In this document: positions 33,240-40,714 of the stretch, in pieces
Position numbering within the stretch: the first letter of the stretch is position 1
Layout: each line of letters opens with the position of its first letter
Assembly (NCBI RefSeq): GCF_009930815.1
Contig: NZ_CP022222.1
Span: forward strand, 8,598,501 to 8,662,500
Origin: Bradyrhizobium sp. CCBAU 051011
Lineage (GTDB): Bacteria; Pseudomonadota; Alphaproteobacteria; Rhizobiales; Xanthobacteraceae
DNA length: 64,000 nucleotides
Reading direction: 5' to 3'
Notes under the pieces: generated by a model
What the model was told of the DNA's origin: nothing
Database searches by the model: none
The model's input: only the letters and a program-made list of their open reading frames with translations
Translations under genes and position numbers: made by a program

Positions 33240-34201
33240 TTTTTGATCAGGCCGAGATCGGTCATGATAACCTTGTTCTCATTGTCGATCTTGGCGAGGA
33301 ACTGCGCATAGTCGTTGGCATTGAGGAACGCCACGCGGGTGCCCTGCAGCTTCATCGCCTGGGCGAAGCTCGGCTCCCTGGTCGCCTTGGTGCAGGCGTC
33401 CTCGAGCTTGGCGCGCAACGGCGCCGGCGTTCCCTTAGGGACGAAGATGCCGCGCGCCACTTCGTACACGATGTTCATGCCGAGTTCCTTGAGCGTCGGC
33501 ACGTCGGGCGCTTCCGGGTCGCGCTTCTCGCTTGCGATCGCGATGTAGCGCAGCACGCCGGCTTCGACCTTACCCTTCTGCGTCAGGTTGGAGTCTGTGA
33601 GGTTGACGTGGCCACCGAGCAGCGCGTTCATCCGCGGAGCCAGGCCGTCATATGACACGAACTTGAATTTCACGCCGGCCGCCTTCTCGATCATTGCCGG
33701 GAAGATATGGCTGGTCGAGCCGAGCGTGGCGCCGACCGTGATCTCGCCCGGCCGCCTCTTGGCGTCGTCGGCGAGCTCCTGCCAGTTCTTCCAGGGCGTT
33801 TTGGCGCTCGCGGTCAGCACCGAGGGCGTCGCTGAGACCAAGCAGATCGGCTCGAAGTCGCTGTATTTGACGTCACTGATGCCCGCGTAGAACGTCAGAT
33901 GAATATAGTCGTGCACCGCGTAGACGGTGTAGCCATCGGGCGCCGCAGCCTTGGCCTCGCGCGCGCCGGTGGTGCCGGATACGCCGCTGACATTGGCGAC
34001 GACCACGGGTTGGCCGATGTGCTTCTGAAGTTCGGCGGCGAACGGCCGAAAGATATTGTCGGTATCGCCGCCCGCGGCCCATGGCACGATCATCTTGATG
34101 GGGCGGTCGGGATATTGCGCCATCGCCGGCGCCGCCGATAAAGCAGCCAGCACCCCGGTCAGCGCGGCAGCGCCGGCCATCGTCACCAACGTCCTTGCCA
34201 T
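33236..34201 (-). CDS. tctC: Tripartite tricarboxylate transporter binding protein TctC (Bug family)
   Basis: A 321-aa periplasmic protein. A signal peptide ends SAAPAMAQ; the mature start YPDRPIKMIVPWAAGGDTDN is the Bug family signature, followed by VVVANVSGVSGTTGAREAKA. Bug proteins bind carboxylates (citrate, aspartate, nicotinate and others). First gene of tctC-tctB-tctA. It lies 60 bp from a strong hairpin and the right-hand direct repeat. Confidence 0.93.
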   Translation of the reverse strand: MARTLVTMAGAAALTGVLAALSAAPAMAQYPDRPIKMIVPWAAGGDTDNIFRPFAAELQKHIGQPVVVANVSGVSGTTGAREAKAAAPDGYTVYAVHDYIHLTFYAGISDVKYSDFEPICLVSATPSVLTASAKTPWKNWQELADDAKRRPGEITVGATLGSTSHIFPAMIEKAAGVKFKFVSYDGLAPRMNALLGGHVNLTDSNLTQKGKVEAGVLRYIAIASEKRDPEAPDVPTLKELGMNIVYEVARGIFVPKGTPAPLRAKLEDACTKATREPSFAQAMKLQGTRVAFLNANDYAQFLAKIDNENKVIMTDLGLIKK

Positions 34202-34263
34202 CCGTCGTCTCCCGGTGTCGTCTCTCGTGGGCCTTTCAGGCTCTTTAGAGGATAATAACAGCC

Positions 34264-34295
34264 GAGCCCCGCAGGGGAAAGCCCTGCGGCGGCTC
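34264..34295. other. Strong hairpin abutting the right direct repeat
   Basis: GAGCCCCGCAGGG and CCCTGCGGCGGCTC pair (one bulged base) around GAAAG. It sits exactly between the tctC promoter region and the repeat that starts at 34296, so it may mark the island end or act in the tctC leader. Confidence 0.5.
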
Positions 34296-34446
34296 GCAAC
34301 CCCGCTACGGCCAGCAGGTGAGGACGTGCTGCTGCCGTTCTAGTTTTCAATTCCGAGCTCCCACATCTCGTTACGACCCGACCCTAGGCGCGACGGAGAT
34401 GTTCAACGCAGCCTCCGTCAGCTCCCCGGGCGGAGGCCGCGGTCGT
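34296..34446. repeat. Right direct repeat: remnant of the flgH 3' end plus terminator
   Basis: Matches 30039-30186 with a few changes: one base is missing in the flgH-derived part (so the copy is frameshifted), a ~6-bp insertion lies near 34376, and the terminator stem has changed but still pairs (GCCTCCG against CGGAGGC). Not coding here. Confidence 0.85.
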
Positions 34447-34497
34447 TTTTTGACCGGTCACCGCTAAGCCAACGAATGCCTGTCGCGCCGTCCGACT

Positions 34498-34755
34498 TCA
34501 GCGCGGACGACGACGCAAGCGGTTCTTGTCGATGAGCTCGGCGCTGGCGCCGAAATTGCCGTTTTCTGTACAAGAAGCTGTTCGGCCCGAAGCCGCGGCC
34601 TGGCATTGTGCGTTGGTCGAGTAGATGCACTCGCCAGTCCCGCCGGCGAAATCGTCACCCTGAATGCAATAACGGTAATCCTTCGCCGAGGCCGCGTTTA
34701 TGCCCGCTAGGAAGACAATTGCCGATGTCACGAAGGCAACAAATAAGATACGCAT
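34498..34755 (-). CDS. DUF3551 small exported protein
   Basis: An 85-aa protein with a signal peptide (ILFVAFVTSAIVFLAGINAA) and a short Cys-containing mature part: YRYCIQGDDF, GECIYSTNAQCQAAASGR and SCTENG. This Cys pattern is that of DUF3551, a family greatly expanded in Bradyrhizobium. Secreted or periplasmic; function unknown. Start after AGGAGGGAAAC. Confidence 0.85.
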   Translation of the reverse strand: MRILFVAFVTSAIVFLAGINAASAKDYRYCIQGDDFAGGTGECIYSTNAQCQAAASGRTASCTENGNFGASAELIDKNRLRRRPR

Positions 34756-35056
34756 GTTTCCCTCCTAAAGCTAACGCGACATTCGTTGCGCCCGATCTCG
34801 GAAGCGCCGCGTGAGCTATTTCACACCGACCGTGTCACTGTTGGGTGATGGCGCGATGTAGCTGCGCCTCAGATCTCGTCGCTCCGCGAGCAATTGCCGG
34901 AATACTCGACTGGCAGGTGCGCTTGTTCAAAACGTAACGCAGGAACTCCGCTGCTCGCGAGACTCGCATCGCTCATGCGACGATGCGTAGCCTTCCCGTC
35001 AGGAACGTTTCCACACGCCCTTCGTTTGCCGTCCATCAATCCCCTGGAGGATAACC
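34756..35056. other. Intergenic region, no gene seen
   Basis: 301 bp between the divergent DUF3551 and PRC-barrel genes. It must hold both promoters. No repeat, recognised operator or structured RNA was seen; the frames open across it lack initiation sites. Confidence 0.4.
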
Positions 35057-35416
35057 ATGGCTTTGGAAGCAAACGAAACCGGCAACCTGATCGGCAGCGA
35101 CAAGGTAGAGGGAACTGCGGTCTATGGCGCCGATCGCAACAAGATCGGCTCGATCGAACGTGTCATGATCGACAAGAAGAGCGGCAGAGTTTCCTACGCC
35201 GTGCTGTCTTTCGGCGGCTTTCTCGGCATCGGCGACGATCACTATCCGTTGCCCTGGCAGTCGCTGAAATACGATACCTCGCTCGGCGGCTACGTCACCG
35301 GCGTAACGGAAGCCCAGCTCAAGGGCGCGCCGCATTACGGCAACGACAACACGTGGAACTGGAGCGATCCGGTCAGAACGCGCGCTGTCAACGACTATTA
35401 CGGCGTCGCGATCTGA
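35057..35416 (+). CDS. PRC-barrel domain protein
   Basis: A 119-aa protein. The PRC-barrel occupies ~10-85: GNLIGSDKVEGTAVYGADRN, IGSIERVMIDKKSGRVSYAV and GGFLGIGDDHYPLPW. Such stand-alone PRC-barrel proteins are soluble, stress-associated and of unknown function in rhizobia. A clear ribosome site CTGGAGGATAACC sets the start; a strong terminator follows. Confidence 0.88.
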   Translation: MALEANETGNLIGSDKVEGTAVYGADRNKIGSIERVMIDKKSGRVSYAVLSFGGFLGIGDDHYPLPWQSLKYDTSLGGYVTGVTEAQLKGAPHYGNDNTWNWSDPVRTRAVNDYYGVAI

Positions 35417-35437
35417 TCGCTGTCACCCCTGCCCTTC

Positions 35438-35468
35438 AAAAGGCCCGCCTGGATGGGCGGGCCTTTTT
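35438..35468 (+). terminator. Terminator of the PRC-barrel gene
   Basis: AAGGCCCGCC-TGGAT-GGGCGGGCCTTTTT: GC-rich stem followed by a T-run, 22 bp after the stop codon. Confidence 0.9.
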
Positions 35469-36270
35469 GCTGGCAGGCGTGACAGCGAACGCCGGCTCGC
35501 ATCTTCCTGCGGGTAGAGAACTATTCCGGCTGCTTCGCGTTGGGATCATTCGAAAGGGCAGAACGATGGGAAAATTCTTCTTGATCATTGTCGCTGTAAG
35601 CGTCGCAATTTTGCTGGCGACGAGCGCCTATGTCATCAGCCTGTAACCGCGATGCAGTCTGCCGGCAGGCGATCGGAAAGCAACGGCGCGTTTCCCCACC
35701 ATCGCTCGCGCGCGTCTCGATGGATGCGGCAATCGTCCTCGCCTGGTGGTTCGAGACGGCGCTCACGTCCCCTGACCTCCCCTGACCATGGCAGTTAATG
35801 AATTTCATCTTCACGGTCGTTCCCGTCTGGCGCGCACCCCACCAGTCAACGGCGGCTGCCTGCATTACGTTCCTGCACATGGCCGGCCGATACGATTGGT
35901 TAACGGACGCTGCCGGCGGCGAGACCGCGTGGTCTGATGCATGCCAATGCATCGAGCGCGATCAGGCTTTCGATTAACCATTAGTTCGCGGGCGATGGCG
36001 GCACGACGGGTTTAGTCGCCAAGTGAAGACGACATAAACCGTCAGACCATTGCGTAGAATGCACCGACCGATCCCGGCGGGCCCGTCATGATTACCGTGT
36101 GCTTACCGCCGATACACACGGGCTGCGGGTGCTACGAAAGCCGTGCGCTCCTGTGCCCTCTTTCTTTTTTGAGGGAACCGGTTAGCATGCCGCTCGGGAA
36201 AAGTGAGCGAACACACACCCAGGTTGTCGTTCGCTCGCGAAGGCAGGGCGCTATTCCGGTGACAGCAGTG
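35469..36270. other. Long sparse region with one possible micro-ORF
   Basis: About 800 bp between the PRC-barrel terminator and the SspB-like gene. Apart from the 26-codon frame at 35566-35646 nothing is clearly coding. TTAAC half sites occur near 35899 and 35974, without a full CtrA box. Confidence 0.4.
35566..35646 (+). CDS. Possible 26-aa single-helix membrane peptide
   Basis: MGKFFLIIVAVSVAILLATS plus six residues: a basic start and one hydrophobic helix, like known small membrane proteins. The weak ribosome site AAAGGGCAG lies 5 bp upstream. Length gives little statistical support. Confidence 0.3.
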   Translation: MGKFFLIIVAVSVAILLATSAYVISL

Positions 36271-36675
36271 ATGGAAACGACAGGTCGCGGCGTGCTGGAC
36301 GCACCGCAAGCGGCGATACTGCTTCTCCTCCTGGCGATCCTTATTCACGCCTCGCCTGCGTTCGCCGAGCCGTGCAGCAGGCCGACGGCGCGCTCCAAGA
36401 TCGCCGAGACGCTCAAGCTCGCCTCGGATAAGCGGCCGGTCAATCTCACCTTCCGTACCCATGCTGATGGCGTGAAACTGTCGCCCAGTCTCAAGTCGAA
36501 ATATCCCGACGATATGACCATCATCCTGCAGAATGAATTCGACCAGTTGAACGTCAAGGACGACCGCTTCGAAGTCTTGATGCGGTTCATGGGAAATCCG
36601 GAACGGCTCACCGTCCCCTTCAGTGCGATCAAGGCCTTCTGGGACAAGGCCGAGCTGAAGTGTTCCGACAGCTGA
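36271..36675 (+). CDS. Exported SspB-like domain protein
   Basis: 134 aa. Residues 15-33 are a strong hydrophobic signal ending SPAFAEP. The rest aligns by eye with the SspB fold of alphaproteobacteria: GVKLSPSLKSKYPDDMTIIL, then FEVLMRFMGNPERLTVPFSA and IKAFWD. Cytoplasmic SspB delivers ssrA-tagged proteins to ClpXP through a C-terminal tail, which is missing here. An exported SspB-like protein could not serve ClpXP, so it is probably a re-used fold. The start is uncertain; the frame is open upstream to 36088. Confidence 0.6.
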   Translation: METTGRGVLDAPQAAILLLLLAILIHASPAFAEPCSRPTARSKIAETLKLASDKRPVNLTFRTHADGVKLSPSLKSKYPDDMTIILQNEFDQLNVKDDRFEVLMRFMGNPERLTVPFSAIKAFWDKAELKCSDS

Positions 36676-36679
36676 CGCC

Positions 36680-37492
36680 TCACTGCGGCGTCGCGCGCCG
36701 AATCAGGGCGCAAAGCCCGCTCATCCGCGCGATCGGATGCTCGACAAACAGGCGACAGGATGCGAGCGCGCCCATCAGCGTAGCAGGCGGCGCGGCAGGT
36801 TTCAGTTGTGACGCGAGCGTAGCGCCATGCGCATGCCCAAGCGCGCGAGCCGAAAGCGTGAGCGCGTTCAGTCGCCCATCCTGCTGCAGCGGCACGAGCA
36901 TGGTTCGGACCAGCGCCAGATAAGCTGGCCAGTAGGCGAGATGCCGGTACATGCTCGCAATCAATTGCGGCTTGGTGTCTTCGCCGAATGTATTTAACTC
37001 CTCGACCAGCGCGGCCACTTCGGGATCGAGCGCATCCATCGGCGGCAGTTCCGGGATCTTGGTGCCGGATGGTTTTGGCGCGGTCTCGGCGGCCCTCACC
37101 GTATCGGCCGGGCGCGGCTCGTAACGCGCCAGCAGCGCCGAGAGCACGACGAGCGCGAGCGCATTGGTATATTGATAGCTGTCGAGCACGTCACGAATCA
37201 GCGCGCGTTCGGTCTCGTCGACGCCGGCGGCGAGCAAGGTGTCGGTGGAAAAGCCGGGCCAATCCGGCAGCGCGATCGTTCGCCTGACGGCTTCGGCATG
37301 CAACGGCGCATCGCCGAGATAGAGCGGCCGCACCGTGGACCATGTCCATTCCAGCGCGCCCGGCATGGTCGCGAGGTTGCGCCAGATCAGATTGACCACG
37401 CTGGTGCCAAGCACTTTGCGGATGTCGGCATAGATCTCGGCGATCTCGCCTCTGGCATCTGATTCGAGAACTGACGGAACGCTTTCAGTCAT
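36680..37492 (-). CDS. DehI-like halocarboxylic acid dehalogenase family protein
   Basis: A 270-aa all-helical protein. ARGEIAEIYADIRKVLGTSV followed by VNLIWRNLATMPGALEW resembles the start of each repeat in the DehI family, and a related second half (ASMYRHLAYWPAYLALVRTM) is consistent with the family's internal duplication. DehI enzymes hydrolyse D- and L-2-haloacids, but most genome members are untested. Stop lies 5 bp from the convergent SspB-like gene. The downstream neighbour on the same strand is 7 bp away. Confidence 0.65.
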   Translation of the reverse strand: MTESVPSVLESDARGEIAEIYADIRKVLGTSVVNLIWRNLATMPGALEWTWSTVRPLYLGDAPLHAEAVRRTIALPDWPGFSTDTLLAAGVDETERALIRDVLDSYQYTNALALVVLSALLARYEPRPADTVRAAETAPKPSGTKIPELPPMDALDPEVAALVEELNTFGEDTKPQLIASMYRHLAYWPAYLALVRTMLVPLQQDGRLNALTLSARALGHAHGATLASQLKPAAPPATLMGALASCRLFVEHPIARMSGLCALIRRATPQ

Positions 37493-37499
37493 TACGGAT

Positions 37500-38285
37500 C
37501 TATTTAAACGACGCTTTCACCGTGCCCAAACCGTCGAGTTCCATCTCTACGGTATCACCTGCATTGAGCCACACGGTTTTCACGAGGCTCCCGGTCAGCA
37601 CGATCTGCCCGGCGTGCAATCCCTTGCCCTCCTCGGCGAGATGATTGGCAAGCCAGGCCAGCGCGTTGTGGGGATGGCCGAGCACGTCGGCGCCGCTGCC
37701 GCGCCCGGCCTCCTTGCCGTTGACGACGGCGCGGCCTTCGACCTTGAGCAGATCGGGCGCTTTGATACGCGCCACCGCCTTGCCGAGCACGCAGCCGGCG
37801 GCGAAGAAATCATCGGCAACAAGCGTCGGCGCGCCCATCGTCTCCCATTTGACGTAGCGGTCGTCGACGATTTCGATCGCGGGGAAATAGGCCTCGATCG
37901 CCTCCATCATCCACTCTGCGGTGAACGGAGCTTCCGATGGCGCAAGATTGCGCGCGAGCCGCACTGCGATCTCGCATTCGACACCGACACGGACGTAGTC
38001 GCCGTAGCGCAGCCGGGCGCCGCTGTCGTGAACGCCCTTGGCAAACACGCCGCCGGCGCAGGGATGGAGGATGTCGAGATATTCCTGCATCACCGCGCTG
38101 GTGCAGCCGATCTTGTAGCCGACCAGGTCGCCTGCCTGCGGCAGCAGCAGGTCGTGGACCGCGCGCTGAATGCGATAGCCTTCCGCCTCGTCGCCGGGCG
38201 CAAGCTCAGCGGAAAGCGAGGCCAGCGGCGCGCGGTTGCGACGGGCAGTAGCGATGGTCTGTGCGGCCGCAAGAATGTTGTCCAT
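37500..38285 (-). CDS. 2-keto-4-pentenoate hydratase-family protein
   Basis: A 261-aa protein of the MhpD/HpaH (fumarylacetoacetase-like C-terminal) family: YKIGCTSAVMQEYLDI, the metal-binding GVECEIAVRLARNL with its E-x-E pair, and ALAWLANHLAEEGKGLHAGQ with VLTGSL. These enzymes hydrate 2-hydroxypentadienoates from aromatic meta-cleavage. It likely forms a two-gene unit with the DehI-like gene just downstream. ATG at 38285 was preferred over a TTG at 38309. Confidence 0.85.
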   Translation of the reverse strand: MDNILAAAQTIATARRNRAPLASLSAELAPGDEAEGYRIQRAVHDLLLPQAGDLVGYKIGCTSAVMQEYLDILHPCAGGVFAKGVHDSGARLRYGDYVRVGVECEIAVRLARNLAPSEAPFTAEWMMEAIEAYFPAIEIVDDRYVKWETMGAPTLVADDFFAAGCVLGKAVARIKAPDLLKVEGRAVVNGKEAGRGSGADVLGHPHNALAWLANHLAEEGKGLHAGQIVLTGSLVKTVWLNAGDTVEMELDGLGTVKASFK

Positions 38286-38348
38286 CAGCGGCGGCTTTCT
38301 CTTTTGCAACCCGCAGCGCCAACCGCACCCGGTCAGACGTCAGGTCCC

Positions 38349-38759
38349 CTACTCGTCGCGATAAACCTTCTCGCGCTTCTCGTGACGTTCCTGCGCTTCC
38401 ACCGACAGCGTTGCAATGGGGCGAGCCTCCAGCCGCTTGAGCGAGATCGGCTCGCCGGTCTCCTCGCAATAGCCGTAGGTGTTGTCCTCGATGCGTTGCA
38501 GCGCGGCGTCGATCTTGGAGATCAATTTGCGCTGGCGGTCGCGGGCGCGCAGTTCGATGGCGCGATCGGTTTCGGAAGAGGCGCGATCAGCGAGATCGGG
38601 ATGATTGACGTTCTCTTCCTGAAGGGTCTGCAGAGTGATCTTCGATTCCCTCAGGATCTCGTCCTTCCACGCCAGCAGCTTCGCGCGAAAATAATCGCGC
38701 TGGCGGTCGTTCATGAAAGGCTCTTTTTCGGAGGGTCGATAATTCTTCAACTTTTCCAA
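38349..38759 (-). CDS. dksA: RNA polymerase-binding protein DksA
   Basis: A 136-aa protein. The N-terminal coiled coil includes AWKDEILRES and DRASSETDRAIELRARDRQR (DksA hallmark), with the zinc-finger-like end YGYCEETGEPISLKRLEARP. Only one of the four canonical Cys is kept, as in the zinc-independent DksA type of alphaproteobacteria. The start is set at a TTG so that EKLKNYRPSEKEPF, conserved in relatives by recollection, is included; an ATG at 38714 is the alternative. DksA with ppGpp adjusts rRNA and amino-acid promoters. Confidence 0.9.
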   Translation of the reverse strand: MEKLKNYRPSEKEPFMNDRQRDYFRAKLLAWKDEILRESKITLQTLQEENVNHPDLADRASSETDRAIELRARDRQRKLISKIDAALQRIEDNTYGYCEETGEPISLKRLEARPIATLSVEAQERHEKREKVYRDE

Positions 38760-38914
38760 GGCCAGCCCATCTTCACGTGCAAGGCGGGGCGGAAAATTGT
38801 CCGTCCGCGCGGGCCTTATATAGCGGCGGGTTGTGACAGACAATATCGTACGTCCCCGTGGGAGTACCGCCCCCAAGGCCTTGCACAGGCAAAGCTATCG
38901 GGACGGCCTGCCCT

Positions 38915-39526
38915 TTAGTAGCCGACCGTGAAGCGCTGGCGGATATGGGCCGGGCGCTCGATTTCGTCGGCGAGTGCAACTGCGAAGTCCTCGAAGGAAA
39001 TCGAGCTTTTGCCGTCGGCAGCGGTCAAAAGCTGGTCGGTCCCGAGACGGAACTTGCCGGTTCGCTCGCCTGCCACAAACAGGGCCGAGGGCGACAGGAA
39101 GGTCCAGTTGAGTTCCTTCTCGGCCCGGAGCCGGTCGAGGAAGGCGGCGCCCTTCTCGGCTTCCGCCTTGTATGCCACGGGAAAACCCGGGGTGGTGACC
39201 AGCCGGACGCCCGGGGCCACCTCAAGGCTGCCGGCGCCGCCCACGACGAGGTAGCGACCGACCTTCGATTCCTTCGCGGCGGCGATCAACTTGGCCGGAT
39301 CGCTGGCCAGAAAGTGGACCGAGCTGATCGCCGCGTCGTGGCCTGCCATCAAACGGGCAAGCCCGGCCTGGTCCATGACGTCGCCCCTGGTCGGCGTGAC
39401 GCCGGCCTGGGCAGCGACCTTTTCGGGATGGCGGACGATGGCGGTCACGCTATGGCCGCGGCGGGCGAGTTCGGCGGTGATGCGCGAACCGGCGTTGCCG
39501 GACGCGCCGATGACGGCGATTTTCAT
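38915..39526 (-). CDS. NAD(P)-binding oxidoreductase (NmrA/SDR-like)
   Basis: A 203-aa protein with a Rossmann start MKIAVIGASGNAGSRITAEL, then HSVTAIVRHPEKV and YLVVGGAGSLEVAPG. This matches atypical SDR proteins of the NmrA/YwnB type that bind NAD(P)H; catalytic residues are not apparent. Divergent from the HxlR regulator 114 bp away, a common pairing that suggests control by it. Confidence 0.85.
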   Translation of the reverse strand: MKIAVIGASGNAGSRITAELARRGHSVTAIVRHPEKVAAQAGVTPTRGDVMDQAGLARLMAGHDAAISSVHFLASDPAKLIAAAKESKVGRYLVVGGAGSLEVAPGVRLVTTPGFPVAYKAEAEKGAAFLDRLRAEKELNWTFLSPSALFVAGERTGKFRLGTDQLLTAADGKSSISFEDFAVALADEIERPAHIRQRFTVGY

Positions 39527-39640
39527 GGAGGTCTCCCTTGCGATACGCGAATTTGGTATCCAATGGTGACTAGATAGCGAAAAGAATGTAGGTGTTAAGA
39601 GAGCACTTTTGGGTCACCTGATTACGCCGGAGTAACCGCC

Positions 39641-40030
39641 GTGAAAGCTGCCAATTCGAAAACCCCGAACGCCTATTCGGCCGAGTGCCCGACGCGCCAG
39701 ATTCTCGATCGCGTCGGCGACAAATGGGCGGTGTTAATCCTGCTTCTCGTGCGCGACGAGCCGATGCGTTTCAATGCGTTACGCCGCACCATTGAAGGCA
39801 TCTCGCAGAAGATGCTGAGCCAGGTTCTCAAATCGCTTGAACGCGACGGATTGATCAGACGCCGCGCGATCGCGACCGTGCCGGTGACCGTCGAGTATTC
39901 GATCACGCCGCTCGGCGCGACGCTGGCCGACGCGGTCGATCCGTTGCGGGAGTGGGCAGAGAAGAATCTGAAGGAGGTATTGAACGCGCAGCGCCGTTAC
40001 GACGCGGCGCGCAAGGATATCGCGGCGTAA
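39641..40030 (+). CDS. HxlR-family transcriptional regulator
   Basis: 129 aa starting at GTG after CGGAGTAACC. Winged helix with the family motif CPTRQILDRVGDKWAVLILL (Cys near 21), FNALRRTIEGISQKMLSQVL and LERDGLIRR. HxlR proteins sense electrophiles or redox signals, often through the N-terminal Cys. Likely controls the divergent NAD(P)-binding gene. The stop lies 2 bp from the convergent fliX stop. Confidence 0.9.
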   Translation: MKAANSKTPNAYSAECPTRQILDRVGDKWAVLILLLVRDEPMRFNALRRTIEGISQKMLSQVLKSLERDGLIRRRAIATVPVTVEYSITPLGATLADAVDPLREWAEKNLKEVLNAQRRYDAARKDIAA

Positions 40031-40032
40031 AC

Positions 40033-40446
40033 TTAGGACCGCCCGGCCTTGGCGAGTTCGACTTCAACCCGCAATTCGATCTCGGCCAATACCGCGTCGA
40101 GGCCGGGATCGCCGGAGGAGGACTTCAGATTGGCCGCAGCGTCACGCAACCGGTTCACCGTGGAAGCGTCGAGGTTGCCGGAGAGCAATCCGAGCTTAAG
40201 TTCGTCGAGCACGTCGAGCGCGCCCCTGCCCTTCGCCACCGACCGCTTGCGGCGCTCGGTCGGATCTTCGACGCCCTGCAGCGCGAGCAGCGCATCGATG
40301 TTGCCGGCGGCCTTGGGTGCTGTGGCCGAGCGCGGCTCTTCGGGCGTAGCCGGCGTTTCCGGCAGCGAGAAGCCGGTCGAACTGGTTCGTCGCGTGTGGC
40401 TCGCGGGCGATCCAAGCGTGGTGCCGTTCGGTCCGTAGATGCGCAT
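40033..40446 (-). CDS. fliX: Flagellar assembly regulator FliX
   Basis: A 137-aa protein. The N-terminus MRIYGPNG and the C-terminal half (DVLDELKLGLLSGNLDASTV, then DAVLAEIELRVEVELAK) are typical of FliX. In Caulobacter FliX works with FlbD to couple basal-body assembly to sigma-54 flagellar transcription. It is divergent from flgI, as in Caulobacter, and a near-consensus CtrA box lies 49 bp upstream. Confidence 0.9.
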   Translation of the reverse strand: MRIYGPNGTTLGSPASHTRRTSSTGFSLPETPATPEEPRSATAPKAAGNIDALLALQGVEDPTERRKRSVAKGRGALDVLDELKLGLLSGNLDASTVNRLRDAAANLKSSSGDPGLDAVLAEIELRVEVELAKAGRS

Positions 40447-40494
40447 CGTGGTGATCTCGCCGTGAGAGTCGGAAGGACCTTCGCCTTCCTATGG

Positions 40495-40510
40495 TTAATG
40501 ACGCGTAAAC
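40495..40510 (+). promoter_or_regulatory. Near-consensus CtrA box between fliX and flgI
   Basis: TTAA-TGACGCG-TAAAC, one mismatch from TTAA-N7-TTAAC, 49-64 bp upstream of the fliX start. CtrA control of fliX is known in Caulobacter, which supports the call. Confidence 0.5.
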
Positions 40511-40626
40511 GGCCCGGCAAAATCTGCCGACATGCGGCAGTTTCGCCCATCGTGGTGAAGCCGCCGTGGCCTCGCGCTTCCAGCGAACATTCAGCGATAT
40601 CAAGGCATTGCTTCGAAAACGCGACA

Positions 40627-40642
40627 TGGCACGGCGCTCGCA
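40627..40642 (+). promoter_or_regulatory. Sigma-54 type promoter of flgI
   Basis: TGGCACG-GCGC-TCGCA with GG-N10-GC spacing, ~73 bp before the flgI ATG. As at flgF, the -12 element is TCGC rather than TTGC. Confidence 0.65.
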
Positions 40643-40714
40643 TAGTTAATGGTGGGACCGCCGTCATGGGAGTGGCGCCTGCGGTCCAGTGGAAGTTCTC
40701 GAGGGGAGCACAGG

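Noticed and set aside
34296..34342. Second flgH fragment as a pseudogene
   Set aside because: Only the last ~15 codons are present and frameshifted; better described as a direct repeat bounding an island.
34894..35646. 250-codon frame across the PRC-barrel gene
   Set aside because: Out of frame with the PRC-barrel protein and Arg-rich. It passes through the terminator; only the terminal 26 codons are kept as a low-confidence micro-ORF.
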